This document shows, piece by piece, positions 24,519 through 33,015 of a DNA stretch of 38,420 nt (position 1 is the stretch's first letter; each line of letters opens with the position of its first letter). The notes under the pieces were generated by a model that worked only from the letters and a program-made list of their open reading frames with translations, made no database searches and was not told the origin of the DNA. The translations under genes were made by a program, and so were the position numbers. The stretch comes from an uncultured Prevotellaceae bacterium (GTDB lineage Bacteria > Bacteroidota > Bacteroidia > Bacteroidales > Bacteroidaceae). The stretch spans positions 1 to 38,420 of the forward strand of contig ONFE01000042.1 of assembly GCA_900316985.1 (NCBI GenBank), read 5' to 3'.

Positions 24519-27500
24519 ATGCGCAAAAAACTTTGTTTTTTAATGGCCATTATGCTGTATTGTACGACGGCAATGGCACAAGTCACCACATCCTCCATGA
24601 GTGGTAAGGTCACGATGAAGGATTCCGGTGAAGAAGTGATTGGGGCTACCGTCCAGGTAGTTCATGAACCTTCAGGAACACGTTACAACGCTGTATCCAA
24701 CATGGATGGCCGATTCAGCATCCAGGGTATGCGTACCGGTGGTCCTTATTCGGTGACAGTCTCCTACATCGGTTTTCAGCCCAAGTCCTACAAGGGCATC
24801 ACCCTTCAGTTGGGTGAGAACTACGACCTGGGTATCGAGATGTCGGAAGACGCCAACGAACTTCAGGAAGTAGTTGTAACAGGCACCAAATCTAAGTTCA
24901 ACGCTGAGAAGACGGGTGCTTCCACCAACATCAACAACGCTCAGATTGTCAACCTTCCTACGGTCAGCCGCAGTATTTACGATGTGACGCGTCTTTCTCC
25001 CTATGGTGGTAACGGCATGAGCTTTGCAGGTGCTGACGGACGTAACTCGAACTTCACGGTCGATGGTGCCAACTTCAACAACAACTTCGGTCTTTCCGAT
25101 GGTCTTCCCGGCGGTGGTAACCCCATTTCCCTCGATGCCATTGAGGAAATGCAGGTGGTGGTTTCTCCCTTCGACGTGCGTCAGACCAACTTCATCGGTG
25201 GTGGTGTGAATGCCATCACGAAGTCGGGTACCAACACTTTCAGGGGCAGTGCCTTCGTCTATCATCGTAATGAGAACCTGCGTGGTGACGCCATTAACCA
25301 TCAGACTATTGACGGCGCCCGTGAGAAGGATCAGAGCACAACATACGGATTCACATTGGGAGGTCCCATCATCAAGGATAAGCTCTTCTTCTTCGTGAAC
25401 GGCGAGATGGTCAAGACACCTACGGTGGTCAACCGCTGGAGAGGTTCACGCGACGGCTATCCTGATGAGACGAACTACATCTCACGCACCACAAACGATG
25501 ACCTGGATGCCGTTTCCAACTTCGTGCTCGGCAAATACCGCTACGACACCGGTTCCTACACCAGCTTCCCAGCCGATGAGAGCAACTACAAAGTTCTGGC
25601 ACGTCTGGATTGGAACATCACGGATGCACACCATCTAGCATTCCGCTACAACTATACCAAGAACAAATCCTGGCGTACACCCAACGCCTCTTCAATGGAC
25701 GGAGGCACACGATCGGCCTATGCCCGTATGTCCCTCTATTCGATGTCATTTGCCAACTCCATGTACTCTATGGATAACATCGTGCACTCATTCTCACTCG
25801 ACCTGAACAGCCGCTTCGGAACCAACCTCTTCAACCAGTTCCTGGCCACTTATTCCAAGCTGGATGACGTGCGCGGCTCCGAGTCAAGCGAGTTCCCATT
25901 CATCGATATCCTTGACGGTACCGACAACACAGCCAACTATATGGCCCTCGGCTATGAGCTGTTCACTTGGAACAACGCCGTCCACAACAATATCTTCAAC
26001 GCCAAGGACGACATTACCTATTTCATTGGTAACCATAAGATCATGGCCGGTCTGAGCTTCGAGCACCAGATGGCTGACAACCAATATATGCGTAACGGAA
26101 CAGGTTACTACCGTTATCGCAGCATTCAGGACTTCATGAACGGCGGCACACCTGAGGTGGTCTGCCTCACTTACGGCTACGGCGGCGAGTCAAGCCCTGC
26201 AGCCCGTGTGCAGTTCAATCAGGTCGGTTTCTATGCCCAAGATGACTGGAACATCACCGACCGCTTCAAGTTGACTTACGGTACCCGTATCGACGGACTG
26301 TTCTTCAACAACGGAGACCTGATGACCAATAATGCCATTCTCGCCCTCAACTATTATGATGGTTCCGGCAACGTGCGCCATATCGATACCGGCAAATGGC
26401 CCAATTCTAAGTTCTCCATCTCTCCGCGTGTCGGATTCACATGGGATGTGTTTGGTGACCGCAGCCTGAAGGTTCGTGGAGGTAGCGGATTCTTCTCAGG
26501 TCGTCTGCCGCTCGTGTTCTTCACCAACATGCCTACCAACAGCGGTATGATTCAGTATCAGGCCCAGCTAAATGCCAGCAATCTCTCACGCCGTTTCCCC
26601 AATGGCGAGTATTCAATGGCCGACTTCTCCGGTGGACTGGTTGTTGATGAGAACGGAAATGCCACAGTGGCAGCTCTCCGCGATAAGCTCATCTCAATGG
26701 GTTATCCTGAGAACATCACACCCGACCAGGGTGCCGTTCCTTCGGCCATCTCAGCCGTTGATCCCGACTTCAAGATGCCGCAAGTATGGAAGACCTCTCT
26801 CGCCATTGACTACCAGCTGCCCGTTTCATTCCCCTTCACCATAACCGTAGAGGGAATCTTTAACAAGATGATCAACGACCGTTCCATCTCCGACTGGAGC
26901 ATGCTGCCCGCCGAGGGCTTTGCTCGCTGGAATGGAGCCGACAACCGGCCCATCTATCCTGCAAACTTCCGCAATAGCACCAAGGCCTTCGTCCTGGAGA
27001 ACACCAGCAAGGGCTACGGATGGATAGGCAACGTAACCGTGACCACTCAGCCTGCCGAATGGGTAAGCCTGATGGCTGCCTACACGCATACCGTCTCAAA
27101 GGAAATCACAGGTATGCCGGGTTCTGCTGCCGAGTCGGCCTTCACCTATGTGCCCACGGTGGCCGGTCCTAACAACATCAAACTCCACAACTCACAGTAT
27201 GTGACTCCCGACCGCGTGGTTGCATCTGCAACCCTCCACGACCGTAGCGGAAACCACTACAGTCTGATTTACGAGACCTGGCGTGGCGGCTACAACGAGT
27301 CTTATATGCTAGCCAACGATATGAACGGCGACGGCTACAATTACGATGCCCTCTATATCCCGACCGATGAAGAGGTGAACAAGGGCCAGTTCCGCTTCAC
27401 TTCCATTGACGACCAGGTGCGCTTCATGGAATACCTTCACAACGACAGCTACCTGAAGAAGCATCAGGGTGAGTATGCCGAGGGCTACAGCGTCTATAAC

Positions 27501-27818
27501 CCTTGGGTACACCGCATCGACCTCGCCTACAAGCACGACTTCAAACTGAATATCGGCAAGACCAAGCATGTGCTTCAGCTCAGCGCCGACATCAAGAACG
27601 TGCTCAATCTCTTCAACTCCAGCTGGGGTGTGAGCAAGGTCATGAACGCCTCTCTCAACAGCGGCCGCATCCTGAAGTACGACCACACGGATGCCGAGGG
27701 ATACCCCGTATTCTCCACTCCGTCTGCCGTCAACGGAAACACGAAGATCTGGGTGCCCAACTTCGCGCTCGGCCAGTGCTGGTATGCTTCCATTGGTATC
27801 AAGTATATTTTTAACTAA
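24519..27818 (+). CDS. Oar-like TonB-dependent receptor
   Basis: An outer-membrane receptor of 1099 residues. Signal peptide to residue 20 (cleavage after AMA), then a carboxypeptidase-regulatory-like domain (about 25-112: GKVTMKDSGEEVIGATVQVV to QLGENYDLGIEM), a TonB plug (about 115-235: LQEVVVTGTKSKF, NFTVDGANFNNNFG, GGGVNAITKSGTN) and a 22-strand-type barrel to the end (final ASIGIKYIFN with terminal aromatic-hydrophobic residues). The ITKSGTNTFRGSAFVYHRNENL pattern is shown here by its core ITKSGTNTFRG and is typical of OmpA-related/Oar receptors rather than SusC. It is more GC-rich than the island at the left. It is paired with the lipoprotein 16 bases downstream. Substrate unknown; peptide or protein ligands are proposed for some Oar relatives. 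Confidence 0.9.
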   Translation: MRKKLCFLMAIMLYCTTAMAQVTTSSMSGKVTMKDSGEEVIGATVQVVHEPSGTRYNAVSNMDGRFSIQGMRTGGPYSVTVSYIGFQPKSYKGITLQLGENYDLGIEMSEDANELQEVVVTGTKSKFNAEKTGASTNINNAQIVNLPTVSRSIYDVTRLSPYGGNGMSFAGADGRNSNFTVDGANFNNNFGLSDGLPGGGNPISLDAIEEMQVVVSPFDVRQTNFIGGGVNAITKSGTNTFRGSAFVYHRNENLRGDAINHQTIDGAREKDQSTTYGFTLGGPIIKDKLFFFVNGEMVKTPTVVNRWRGSRDGYPDETNYISRTTNDDLDAVSNFVLGKYRYDTGSYTSFPADESNYKVLARLDWNITDAHHLAFRYNYTKNKSWRTPNASSMDGGTRSAYARMSLYSMSFANSMYSMDNIVHSFSLDLNSRFGTNLFNQFLATYSKLDDVRGSESSEFPFIDILDGTDNTANYMALGYELFTWNNAVHNNIFNAKDDITYFIGNHKIMAGLSFEHQMADNQYMRNGTGYYRYRSIQDFMNGGTPEVVCLTYGYGGESSPAARVQFNQVGFYAQDDWNITDRFKLTYGTRIDGLFFNNGDLMTNNAILALNYYDGSGNVRHIDTGKWPNSKFSISPRVGFTWDVFGDRSLKVRGGSGFFSGRLPLVFFTNMPTNSGMIQYQAQLNASNLSRRFPNGEYSMADFSGGLVVDENGNATVAALRDKLISMGYPENITPDQGAVPSAISAVDPDFKMPQVWKTSLAIDYQLPVSFPFTITVEGIFNKMINDRSISDWSMLPAEGFARWNGADNRPIYPANFRNSTKAFVLENTSKGYGWIGNVTVTTQPAEWVSLMAAYTHTVSKEITGMPGSAAESAFTYVPTVAGPNNIKLHNSQYVTPDRVVASATLHDRSGNHYSLIYETWRGGYNESYMLANDMNGDGYNYDALYIPTDEEVNKGQFRFTSIDDQVRFMEYLHNDSYLKKHQGEYAEGYSVYNPWVHRIDLAYKHDFKLNIGKTKHVLQLSADIKNVLNLFNSSWGVSKVMNASLNSGRILKYDHTDAEGYPVFSTPSAVNGNTKIWVPNFALGQCWYASIGIKYIFN

Positions 27819-27834
27819 TTAAGAACATATCGTT

Positions 27835-29571
27835 ATGAAACTGAAATATATTATAGGTGTTGTCTTGTCTGCGCTTATCCTCACAGGTTGTTCAGAAGAT
27901 CAGACTCTTGGCTCTCTGGGGAGCATTTCGCTGGATAAGACCTATGTGTCCATCCCTGAAGGGGGAGGAGATGTGACCGTGAAGGTGACTGCCAATCAGG
28001 ATTGGCGGTTGGCTGATGTATTTGTAGTAAGTGAAAAGGATGCCGATGGCAATAAGATTACGGCCAATTATCCGTTGCCTACCTGGCTGACAGCCAATCA
28101 GGTATCAGGTTCTGCCGGAACCACCGAACTGATTCTCCATGCCGATGCCACTTCCGGTGGACGTGAGGCAGAACTGCAGATTGCCGTTGGTGACCACACC
28201 CAGTTCCTGATGGTACGCCAAGGCTCCATGGAAGCATCTTCAGCCACCTGTGCCGAGGTCATCGCCGGTGCCGATGGCAAGACCTACCGCGTGAAGGGAA
28301 CATGTACTTCGATTGCCAATACTACCTATGGCAACTGGTATCTCGACGACGGAACAGGCGTAGTTTATATTTATGGTACACTCGACAAGGATGGAGCCAC
28401 CAAGAACTTCTCAAGCCTCGGCATTGAGGTAGGTGACGTCATTGAGGTGGAAGGCCCCAAGACAACCTATAACGGAACTGTCGAGCTGGTGGATGTAACC
28501 GTGCTGAACATCACCAAGTCACTTATCAAGATTGTCAGCCCCGAGGCTAAGATAGCCAAGGAAGGCGGACAGTTGGAAGTGAAACTGGCTTATAAGGGTA
28601 GCGGAGTCTATTACACCGTCCCAGATGAGTTCAAGTCATGGATCTCCTATCAGGAGTCGGAATATATCGCGGGCATACCTACCATCTTCGAGGCAAATCC
28701 GGCTGATACCGTCATCATGAAGTTCAACATCGCCGAGAACCCCGGAGGCTCACGCGAGGCCACCATCAACTTCATGTCGCCCGATGCTTCCACAGAGTCG
28801 AATGCCACCTATTCCTTCAAGCAGGAAGGCATCTCCAATCCTCCCGTCGGAAAGGGTACGCTGGAAGATCCCTATAACGTGCCTGCTGCCATTGCCGCCT
28901 GCGAGGCCGGAGCCACAGAGGTCTATGTGAAGGGTATTGTCTGCGAGGCTCCTGAAAAAATCAACACGAAGTATGCCAGCGCTACCTACTATATCTCTGT
29001 CGATGGCAACAATACCGACCGTCTGCAGATCTATAGCGGTAAGTACATTGCCAACACGGATTTCACCTCCACAGACCAGATCAAGGTGGGCGATGTAGTC
29101 GTTGTCTATGGTAATCTGAAGCTGTACAACGGCAATCCAGAGATGGATGTGAACAACTACATCTACTCGCTCAACGGCAAGACCACCGCTGGCGTCTCCG
29201 AGAAGGGCATGGGTATTGACAACCCCTTCACCGTGGCCGAGGCTATAGCCTACACCAAAGCCCTGGGAGTTGATGTCAAGTCATCCGTCGATGTCTTTGT
29301 CAAGGGAAAGATCGCGAGCATCAAGTTCTACTATAGTCAAGAGTACGGCACGTGCAACTATAACATCTCCGACGATGGTACGACAGGAACTATGTTCACC
29401 GTCTATGGAAGCTATTATTTCGGCAACAAACCCTGGACAGAGGGAGGCTATCAGATAGCCGAAGGTGACGAAGTCATCGTCTGTGGAAAGGTTATCGATT
29501 ACAAGGGCACCACGCCTGAATTCTCCAACAAAGAAAACTGGCTCGTATCCATCAACGGAAAGACGAATTGA
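27835..29571 (+). CDS. surface lipoprotein with BACON-like and OB-fold-like repeats
   Basis: A 578-residue lipoprotein: signal IIGVVLSALILTGC, followed by SEDQ, an acidic run directly after the cysteine that fits the Bacteroidetes surface-export signal. Residues about 30-133 look like a BACON domain (KTYVSIPEGGGDVTVKVTANQDW), and a second BACON-like region spans about 230-330. Three OB-fold-like repeats follow or interleave: TYRVKGTCTSIA (about 150-225), EVYVKGIVCEAP (about 340-445) and DVFVKGKIASIK (about 460-578), each closing with GDVI/GDVVVVYG/GDEVIVCGKV. Probably exposed on the cell surface and partnered with the TonB receptor. Ligand unknown; BACON domains are linked to glycan or mucin contact, OB-folds bind oligosaccharides or nucleic acid. 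Confidence 0.8.
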   Translation: MKLKYIIGVVLSALILTGCSEDQTLGSLGSISLDKTYVSIPEGGGDVTVKVTANQDWRLADVFVVSEKDADGNKITANYPLPTWLTANQVSGSAGTTELILHADATSGGREAELQIAVGDHTQFLMVRQGSMEASSATCAEVIAGADGKTYRVKGTCTSIANTTYGNWYLDDGTGVVYIYGTLDKDGATKNFSSLGIEVGDVIEVEGPKTTYNGTVELVDVTVLNITKSLIKIVSPEAKIAKEGGQLEVKLAYKGSGVYYTVPDEFKSWISYQESEYIAGIPTIFEANPADTVIMKFNIAENPGGSREATINFMSPDASTESNATYSFKQEGISNPPVGKGTLEDPYNVPAAIAACEAGATEVYVKGIVCEAPEKINTKYASATYYISVDGNNTDRLQIYSGKYIANTDFTSTDQIKVGDVVVVYGNLKLYNGNPEMDVNNYIYSLNGKTTAGVSEKGMGIDNPFTVAEAIAYTKALGVDVKSSVDVFVKGKIASIKFYYSQEYGTCNYNISDDGTTGTMFTVYGSYYFGNKPWTEGGYQIAEGDEVIVCGKVIDYKGTTPEFSNKENWLVSINGKTN

Positions 29572-29590
29572 CAGGCTCTTTCTTTCCACT

Positions 29591-29678
29591 CATTAGAAGC
29601 CTTGTTTCCAACCATTGGAAGCAAGGCTTCTACTTGTTGGAAACGATGCTTCCACCCATCAGAAGCAAACCATTCGCT
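29591..29678. repeat. 22-bp-period dyad array, site B
   Basis: Units begin at 29591, 29613, 29635 and 29657, each 22 bases, on the pattern CATTGGAAG, five bases, CTTC. The second unit has a perfect GAAGC-AAG-GCTTC stem and the third GGAA...TTCC. A degenerate half unit touches the lipoprotein stop codon at 29571, and two looser copies (TTGAAATATTGC, TTTGAAG) follow to 29700. It lies between convergent genes, unlike site A at 16290. Confidence 0.75.
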
Positions 29679-29710
29679 TGAAATATTGCTCTTAGTTTGA
29701 AGAAAAGTGA

Positions 29711-30928
29711 TTATTCGTGACGGATAGCCTCGATAGGATCCATGCGAGCGGCCTTCTGGGCGGGGATGTAACCGAAGAGAATGCCGATGAGCACGCAGAC
29801 GAGGAAGGAGACATAGACTGACCAGAGGGGAACGGTACTGGGCATTCCAAACATGGGCACGATAAAGGTGCTAGCTCCCCAACCTACAAGGATGCCCAAC
29901 AGTCCGCCTGTAACGCTGATGAGTACCGACTCGATGAGGAACTGAAGGGAGATGACGGGACCAGTGGCACCTACGGCCATACGGAGACCTATCTCCTTGG
30001 TGCGCTCCGTGACGGAGACAAGCATGATGTTCATGATGCCTATACCGGCCACGAGCAGGGAGAAGGCGGCTGCCACAACGAGGATAATGGTGACGGTGTC
30101 CATCGTGCTGGACATGGTTTCCATCATCTCTGCCTGCGAACGGATCTGAAAATCATCGGCGGCGTCATCCTTGAGCTTGTGGTTGTCGCGGAGTATCTGG
30201 GTGAGCTCCTCGATGGCTGCGTCAGAGAGTTCCTCGGTGATGGCCGAGCAGACGATACTTGAGAAATAGGTCTGGGCGGCGATGCGCTTCATCACGGTGG
30301 TGTAGGGCGCTATAACTACGTTGTCCTGGTCCATTCCCCATGAGTTGTAGCCCTTCGACTTGAGCACACCGCAGATGCGCATGGGGATGGACTTGAAGCG
30401 GATGGTCTTGCCAACGGGATCGTGACCGTCAAAGAGCTCCGTGACGATGGTCTTTCCCACCACGCAGACCTTGGCGGCCTTCTTGATGTCTTCCTCGGTG
30501 AAGCATTCGCCTTCCTCGATGTCCCATTGCTTGATGTCTAGATAGTCGGTTGACTCACCGTACATCGTGGTGGTGGTATTGTTGTTGCCGTAGATGGCTT
30601 GTCCGCTGGCCGTAACTTCAGGCGACACCTTGGTGACGAATTTCTTCTCCTGAAGGATGCGCTGGTAGTCGGCCATCTTGAGCGTCTGCATGCTGGAAGG
30701 GTCCTGACGCACACCTCCTCGCATATCGGCACCGGGGCGGATGGTGAGCAGGTTGGTGCCCATCGTGGAGAGTTCGGCGCGTATGCTTTCCTTGGAGCCT
30801 TGTCCGATGGACATCATGATGATGACAGCAGCAACGCCGATAATGATGCCCAGCATGGAGAGGAAGGATCGCATCTTGTTGTTGGCTACGGCCTTCAGAC
30901 TTACTTTGAATAGGTTTGTTATGTTCAT
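29711..30928 (-). CDS. MacB-like ABC transporter permease
   Basis: A 405-residue permease of the MacB_PCD/FtsX type: a first membrane segment (FLSMLGIIIGVAAVIIMMSIG), a periplasmic core domain to about residue 275, then three membrane segments (TIILVVAAAFSLLVAGIGIM; LLGILVGWGASTFIV; VYVSFLVCVLIGILFGYIPA). The signature TERTKEIGLRMAVGA lies in the cytoplasmic loop, and the C-terminus AARMDPIEAIRHE is standard. Unlike E. coli MacB, the ATPase is a separate gene (six bases upstream). It is the last gene of the exporter operon. Confidence 0.93.
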   Translation of the reverse strand: MNITNLFKVSLKAVANNKMRSFLSMLGIIIGVAAVIIMMSIGQGSKESIRAELSTMGTNLLTIRPGADMRGGVRQDPSSMQTLKMADYQRILQEKKFVTKVSPEVTASGQAIYGNNNTTTTMYGESTDYLDIKQWDIEEGECFTEEDIKKAAKVCVVGKTIVTELFDGHDPVGKTIRFKSIPMRICGVLKSKGYNSWGMDQDNVVIAPYTTVMKRIAAQTYFSSIVCSAITEELSDAAIEELTQILRDNHKLKDDAADDFQIRSQAEMMETMSSTMDTVTIILVVAAAFSLLVAGIGIMNIMLVSVTERTKEIGLRMAVGATGPVISLQFLIESVLISVTGGLLGILVGWGASTFIVPMFGMPSTVPLWSVYVSFLVCVLIGILFGYIPAQKAARMDPIEAIRHE

Positions 30929-30934
30929 GTCTTC

Positions 30935-31699
30935 TTAGTCGTCGTTCGTTACGGGAAGGGCATCGAGTGCTTCCTTTGCCGACTTGATGTGGGTGTTAAC
31001 GGTATCTTCCCGGATTTTGCCGTCGCGGAGGTTAATGTTTCGCGAAGCGTATTCTGCAATCTCCGGATTATGGGTCACGAAGATGATGGTGTGGCCCTTT
31101 TGGTAGAGTTCCTGAAAGAGTACGAGCATCTCGAAGGATGTGCGCGTGTCGAGGTTACCAGTGGCCTCGTCGGCAAGCAGCACGGCAGGGTTGTTGACCA
31201 AAGCGCGGGCAATGGCTACACGCTGCATCTGACCGCCCGACATCTGGTTGGACTTATGGTAGAGTCGGTCACCCAGACCTACAGCCTGCAGGGCCTTGAT
31301 GGCTGCCTCTTTGCGCTGCTGGGCGTTGTATTTGCTGTTGTACATCAGCGGCAGTTCTACGTTCTCAACGGCAGTTGTCTTGGCCAGGAGGTTGTAGTTC
31401 TGGAATACGAAGCCTATCTTCTGGTTGCGCAGGTGGGCACGCTGAATCTTGGACATGGTACGCACGCTGACACCATCGAGGTAGTACTCACCGCTGGTGG
31501 GGGTGTCGAGACAGCCCAGCTGGTTGAGCAACGTGGACTTGCCGGAACCTGATGTTCCCTGAATGGTTACGAACTCGCCCTCGTAGATTTTGAACGAAAC
31601 GCCACGGAGAGCCTTCACGGTCTCGGAACCCACCTGAAAGTAGCGCTTTACGTTCTGCAGTTCGATGACTACCTTGCGATTGTCTTTCTGTTCAGCCAT
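30935..31699 (-). CDS. MacB/LolD-like ABC transporter ATPase
   Basis: A 254-residue ATPase with complete motifs: Walker A GTSGSGKST, Q-loop FVFQNYNLL, signature MSGGQMQRVAIARAL, Walker B VLLADEATGNLD (alanine replaces the usual proline after the glutamate, ADEA) and switch histidine FVTHNPE. It powers the permease encoded next. Six-base gaps on both sides fix its place in a four-gene tolC-macA-macB operon. Confidence 0.94.
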   Translation of the reverse strand: MAEQKDNRKVVIELQNVKRYFQVGSETVKALRGVSFKIYEGEFVTIQGTSGSGKSTLLNQLGCLDTPTSGEYYLDGVSVRTMSKIQRAHLRNQKIGFVFQNYNLLAKTTAVENVELPLMYNSKYNAQQRKEAAIKALQAVGLGDRLYHKSNQMSGGQMQRVAIARALVNNPAVLLADEATGNLDTRTSFEMLVLFQELYQKGHTIIFVTHNPEIAEYASRNINLRDGKIREDTVNTHIKSAKEALDALPVTNDD

Positions 31700-31704
31700 G
31701 GCTT

Positions 31705-32961
31705 TTATCTGTTGGGGGTTCTGTTGCCGGCATTGTTCGGGGCTCCTCCGGCGTTGCCTGAATTTCCTGCATTACCGCCGTTACCGCCCCTGCTGTTGCC
31801 TCTGTTCGGACGGCGGGGCATGAAGGGGTTGTTAGCCTGTTCGTTTTGAGGGCCGTTCTCGGAACCGGTTATGCTGAAGTCGGTGAGCACCTCAGTACCT
31901 TCTTCGATGCCGCTCAGAATCTCGGTGAGCGTGCCGTTGGAAGTGCCTACCTCTACGCGATGGGCTTTGAACACGTTGTCTTTGAGCGTCCACAGTTTAT
32001 GGGGTGCCTTGACATCTTGGATGGTCTGATCCTTGTTCAGAAGCGCTTCGTTGGGAGTGAAGCGGAGGGCCTTGCTGGAAACGGCAAGTACGCCATTGTG
32101 CTCCATCGTGAAGATGGTTACGTTGGCCGTCAGTCCGGGCTTCAGCTTGAGGTCACCGTTAGGTGCGGAGATGACTACCTGATAGGTAACCACATTGCTC
32201 TCGGTGGTGGGTTGCTGGCGAACCTGCTTGACAGCTCCCTGAAAGGTGTCGTCGGGGAAGGCGTCAACGGTAAAAGTGACGCGCTGGCCAACCTTCACAT
32301 CACCGATGTCTGCCTCGTCGATATCAGCAATGACGCGCATATTGGTGAGGTCTTGCGCGATGGTAAAGAGTTCCGGCGTGTTAAAGGAGGCGGCCACTGT
32401 CTGACCTTCCTCAACGGACTTGGAAAGCACCACGCCATCGATGGGCGAGGTGATGGTGGCGTAACCGAGGTTGGTCTGGGCCCTGCGCACACTCTCTTTG
32501 GCCGTATTCACCTGCTGTTGGGCTTGCTGGTAGCTGAGTCGGGCGTTCTCGAAATCGTTGGCGCTAATCAGACCTTTGCTGTAGAGCGTCTGGTAGCGAG
32601 TGAAATTGGATTTCTGATAGTTGAGATTACTTTGCTGGCTGTTGAGGTTGGCCTTGGCCGTATTGAGTTCGCTGATAAGGTTGGTCTTATCAAGTTCGGC
32701 TATGACCTGACCTTTCCTCACCACACTGTTGTAATCCACATAGAGATGGGCCACAATACCTGACACCTGCGTACCTACAGTTACGGAGGTAACAGGCTCA
32801 ATGGTTCCGGTAGCCGTTACACTTGTCTGAATGTCGGTTTTTGCCACTTTTTCAGTGGAGAAGCTCACTTTTTCTTCTTTCTTATTGCCCATCAGCAGCC
32901 AGATTATCAAACCTATGACGGCCAAAGCTGCAACGGCAATCCACACTTTCTTATTCTTCAT
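31705..32961 (-). CDS. MacA-like periplasmic adaptor (HlyD/RND family)
   Basis: A 418-residue adaptor with an N-terminal anchor (VWIAVAALAVIGLIIWLLM), a lipoyl half-motif (TVGTQVSGIVAHLYVDYNSVV), a helical hairpin of about 80 residues (LISELNTAKANLNSQQSNL onward to RRAQTNLGYATI), the second lipoyl half (SPIDGVVLSKSVEEGQTV) and a beta-barrel domain ending near residue 370. It bridges the inner-membrane ABC pump and TolC. The last 40 residues form a Gly/Asn/Arg-rich low-complexity tail (RGGNGGNAGNSGNAGG) not usual in MacA. It sits 54 bases after the tolC gene and five before the ATPase gene. Confidence 0.93.
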   Translation of the reverse strand: MKNKKVWIAVAALAVIGLIIWLLMGNKKEEKVSFSTEKVAKTDIQTSVTATGTIEPVTSVTVGTQVSGIVAHLYVDYNSVVRKGQVIAELDKTNLISELNTAKANLNSQQSNLNYQKSNFTRYQTLYSKGLISANDFENARLSYQQAQQQVNTAKESVRRAQTNLGYATITSPIDGVVLSKSVEEGQTVAASFNTPELFTIAQDLTNMRVIADIDEADIGDVKVGQRVTFTVDAFPDDTFQGAVKQVRQQPTTESNVVTYQVVISAPNGDLKLKPGLTANVTIFTMEHNGVLAVSSKALRFTPNEALLNKDQTIQDVKAPHKLWTLKDNVFKAHRVEVGTSNGTLTEILSGIEEGTEVLTDFSITGSENGPQNEQANNPFMPRRPNRGNSRGGNGGNAGNSGNAGGAPNNAGNRTPNR

Positions 32962-33015
32962 GTAATCGGATGATTTCTAATTACTTAATCTTGATTCTTA
33001 GCTTTAAACTCTAAA

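Noticed and set aside
31846-32763. 305-codon open frame antisense to the adaptor gene
   Set aside because: Shadow of a well-supported gene; no domain seen.
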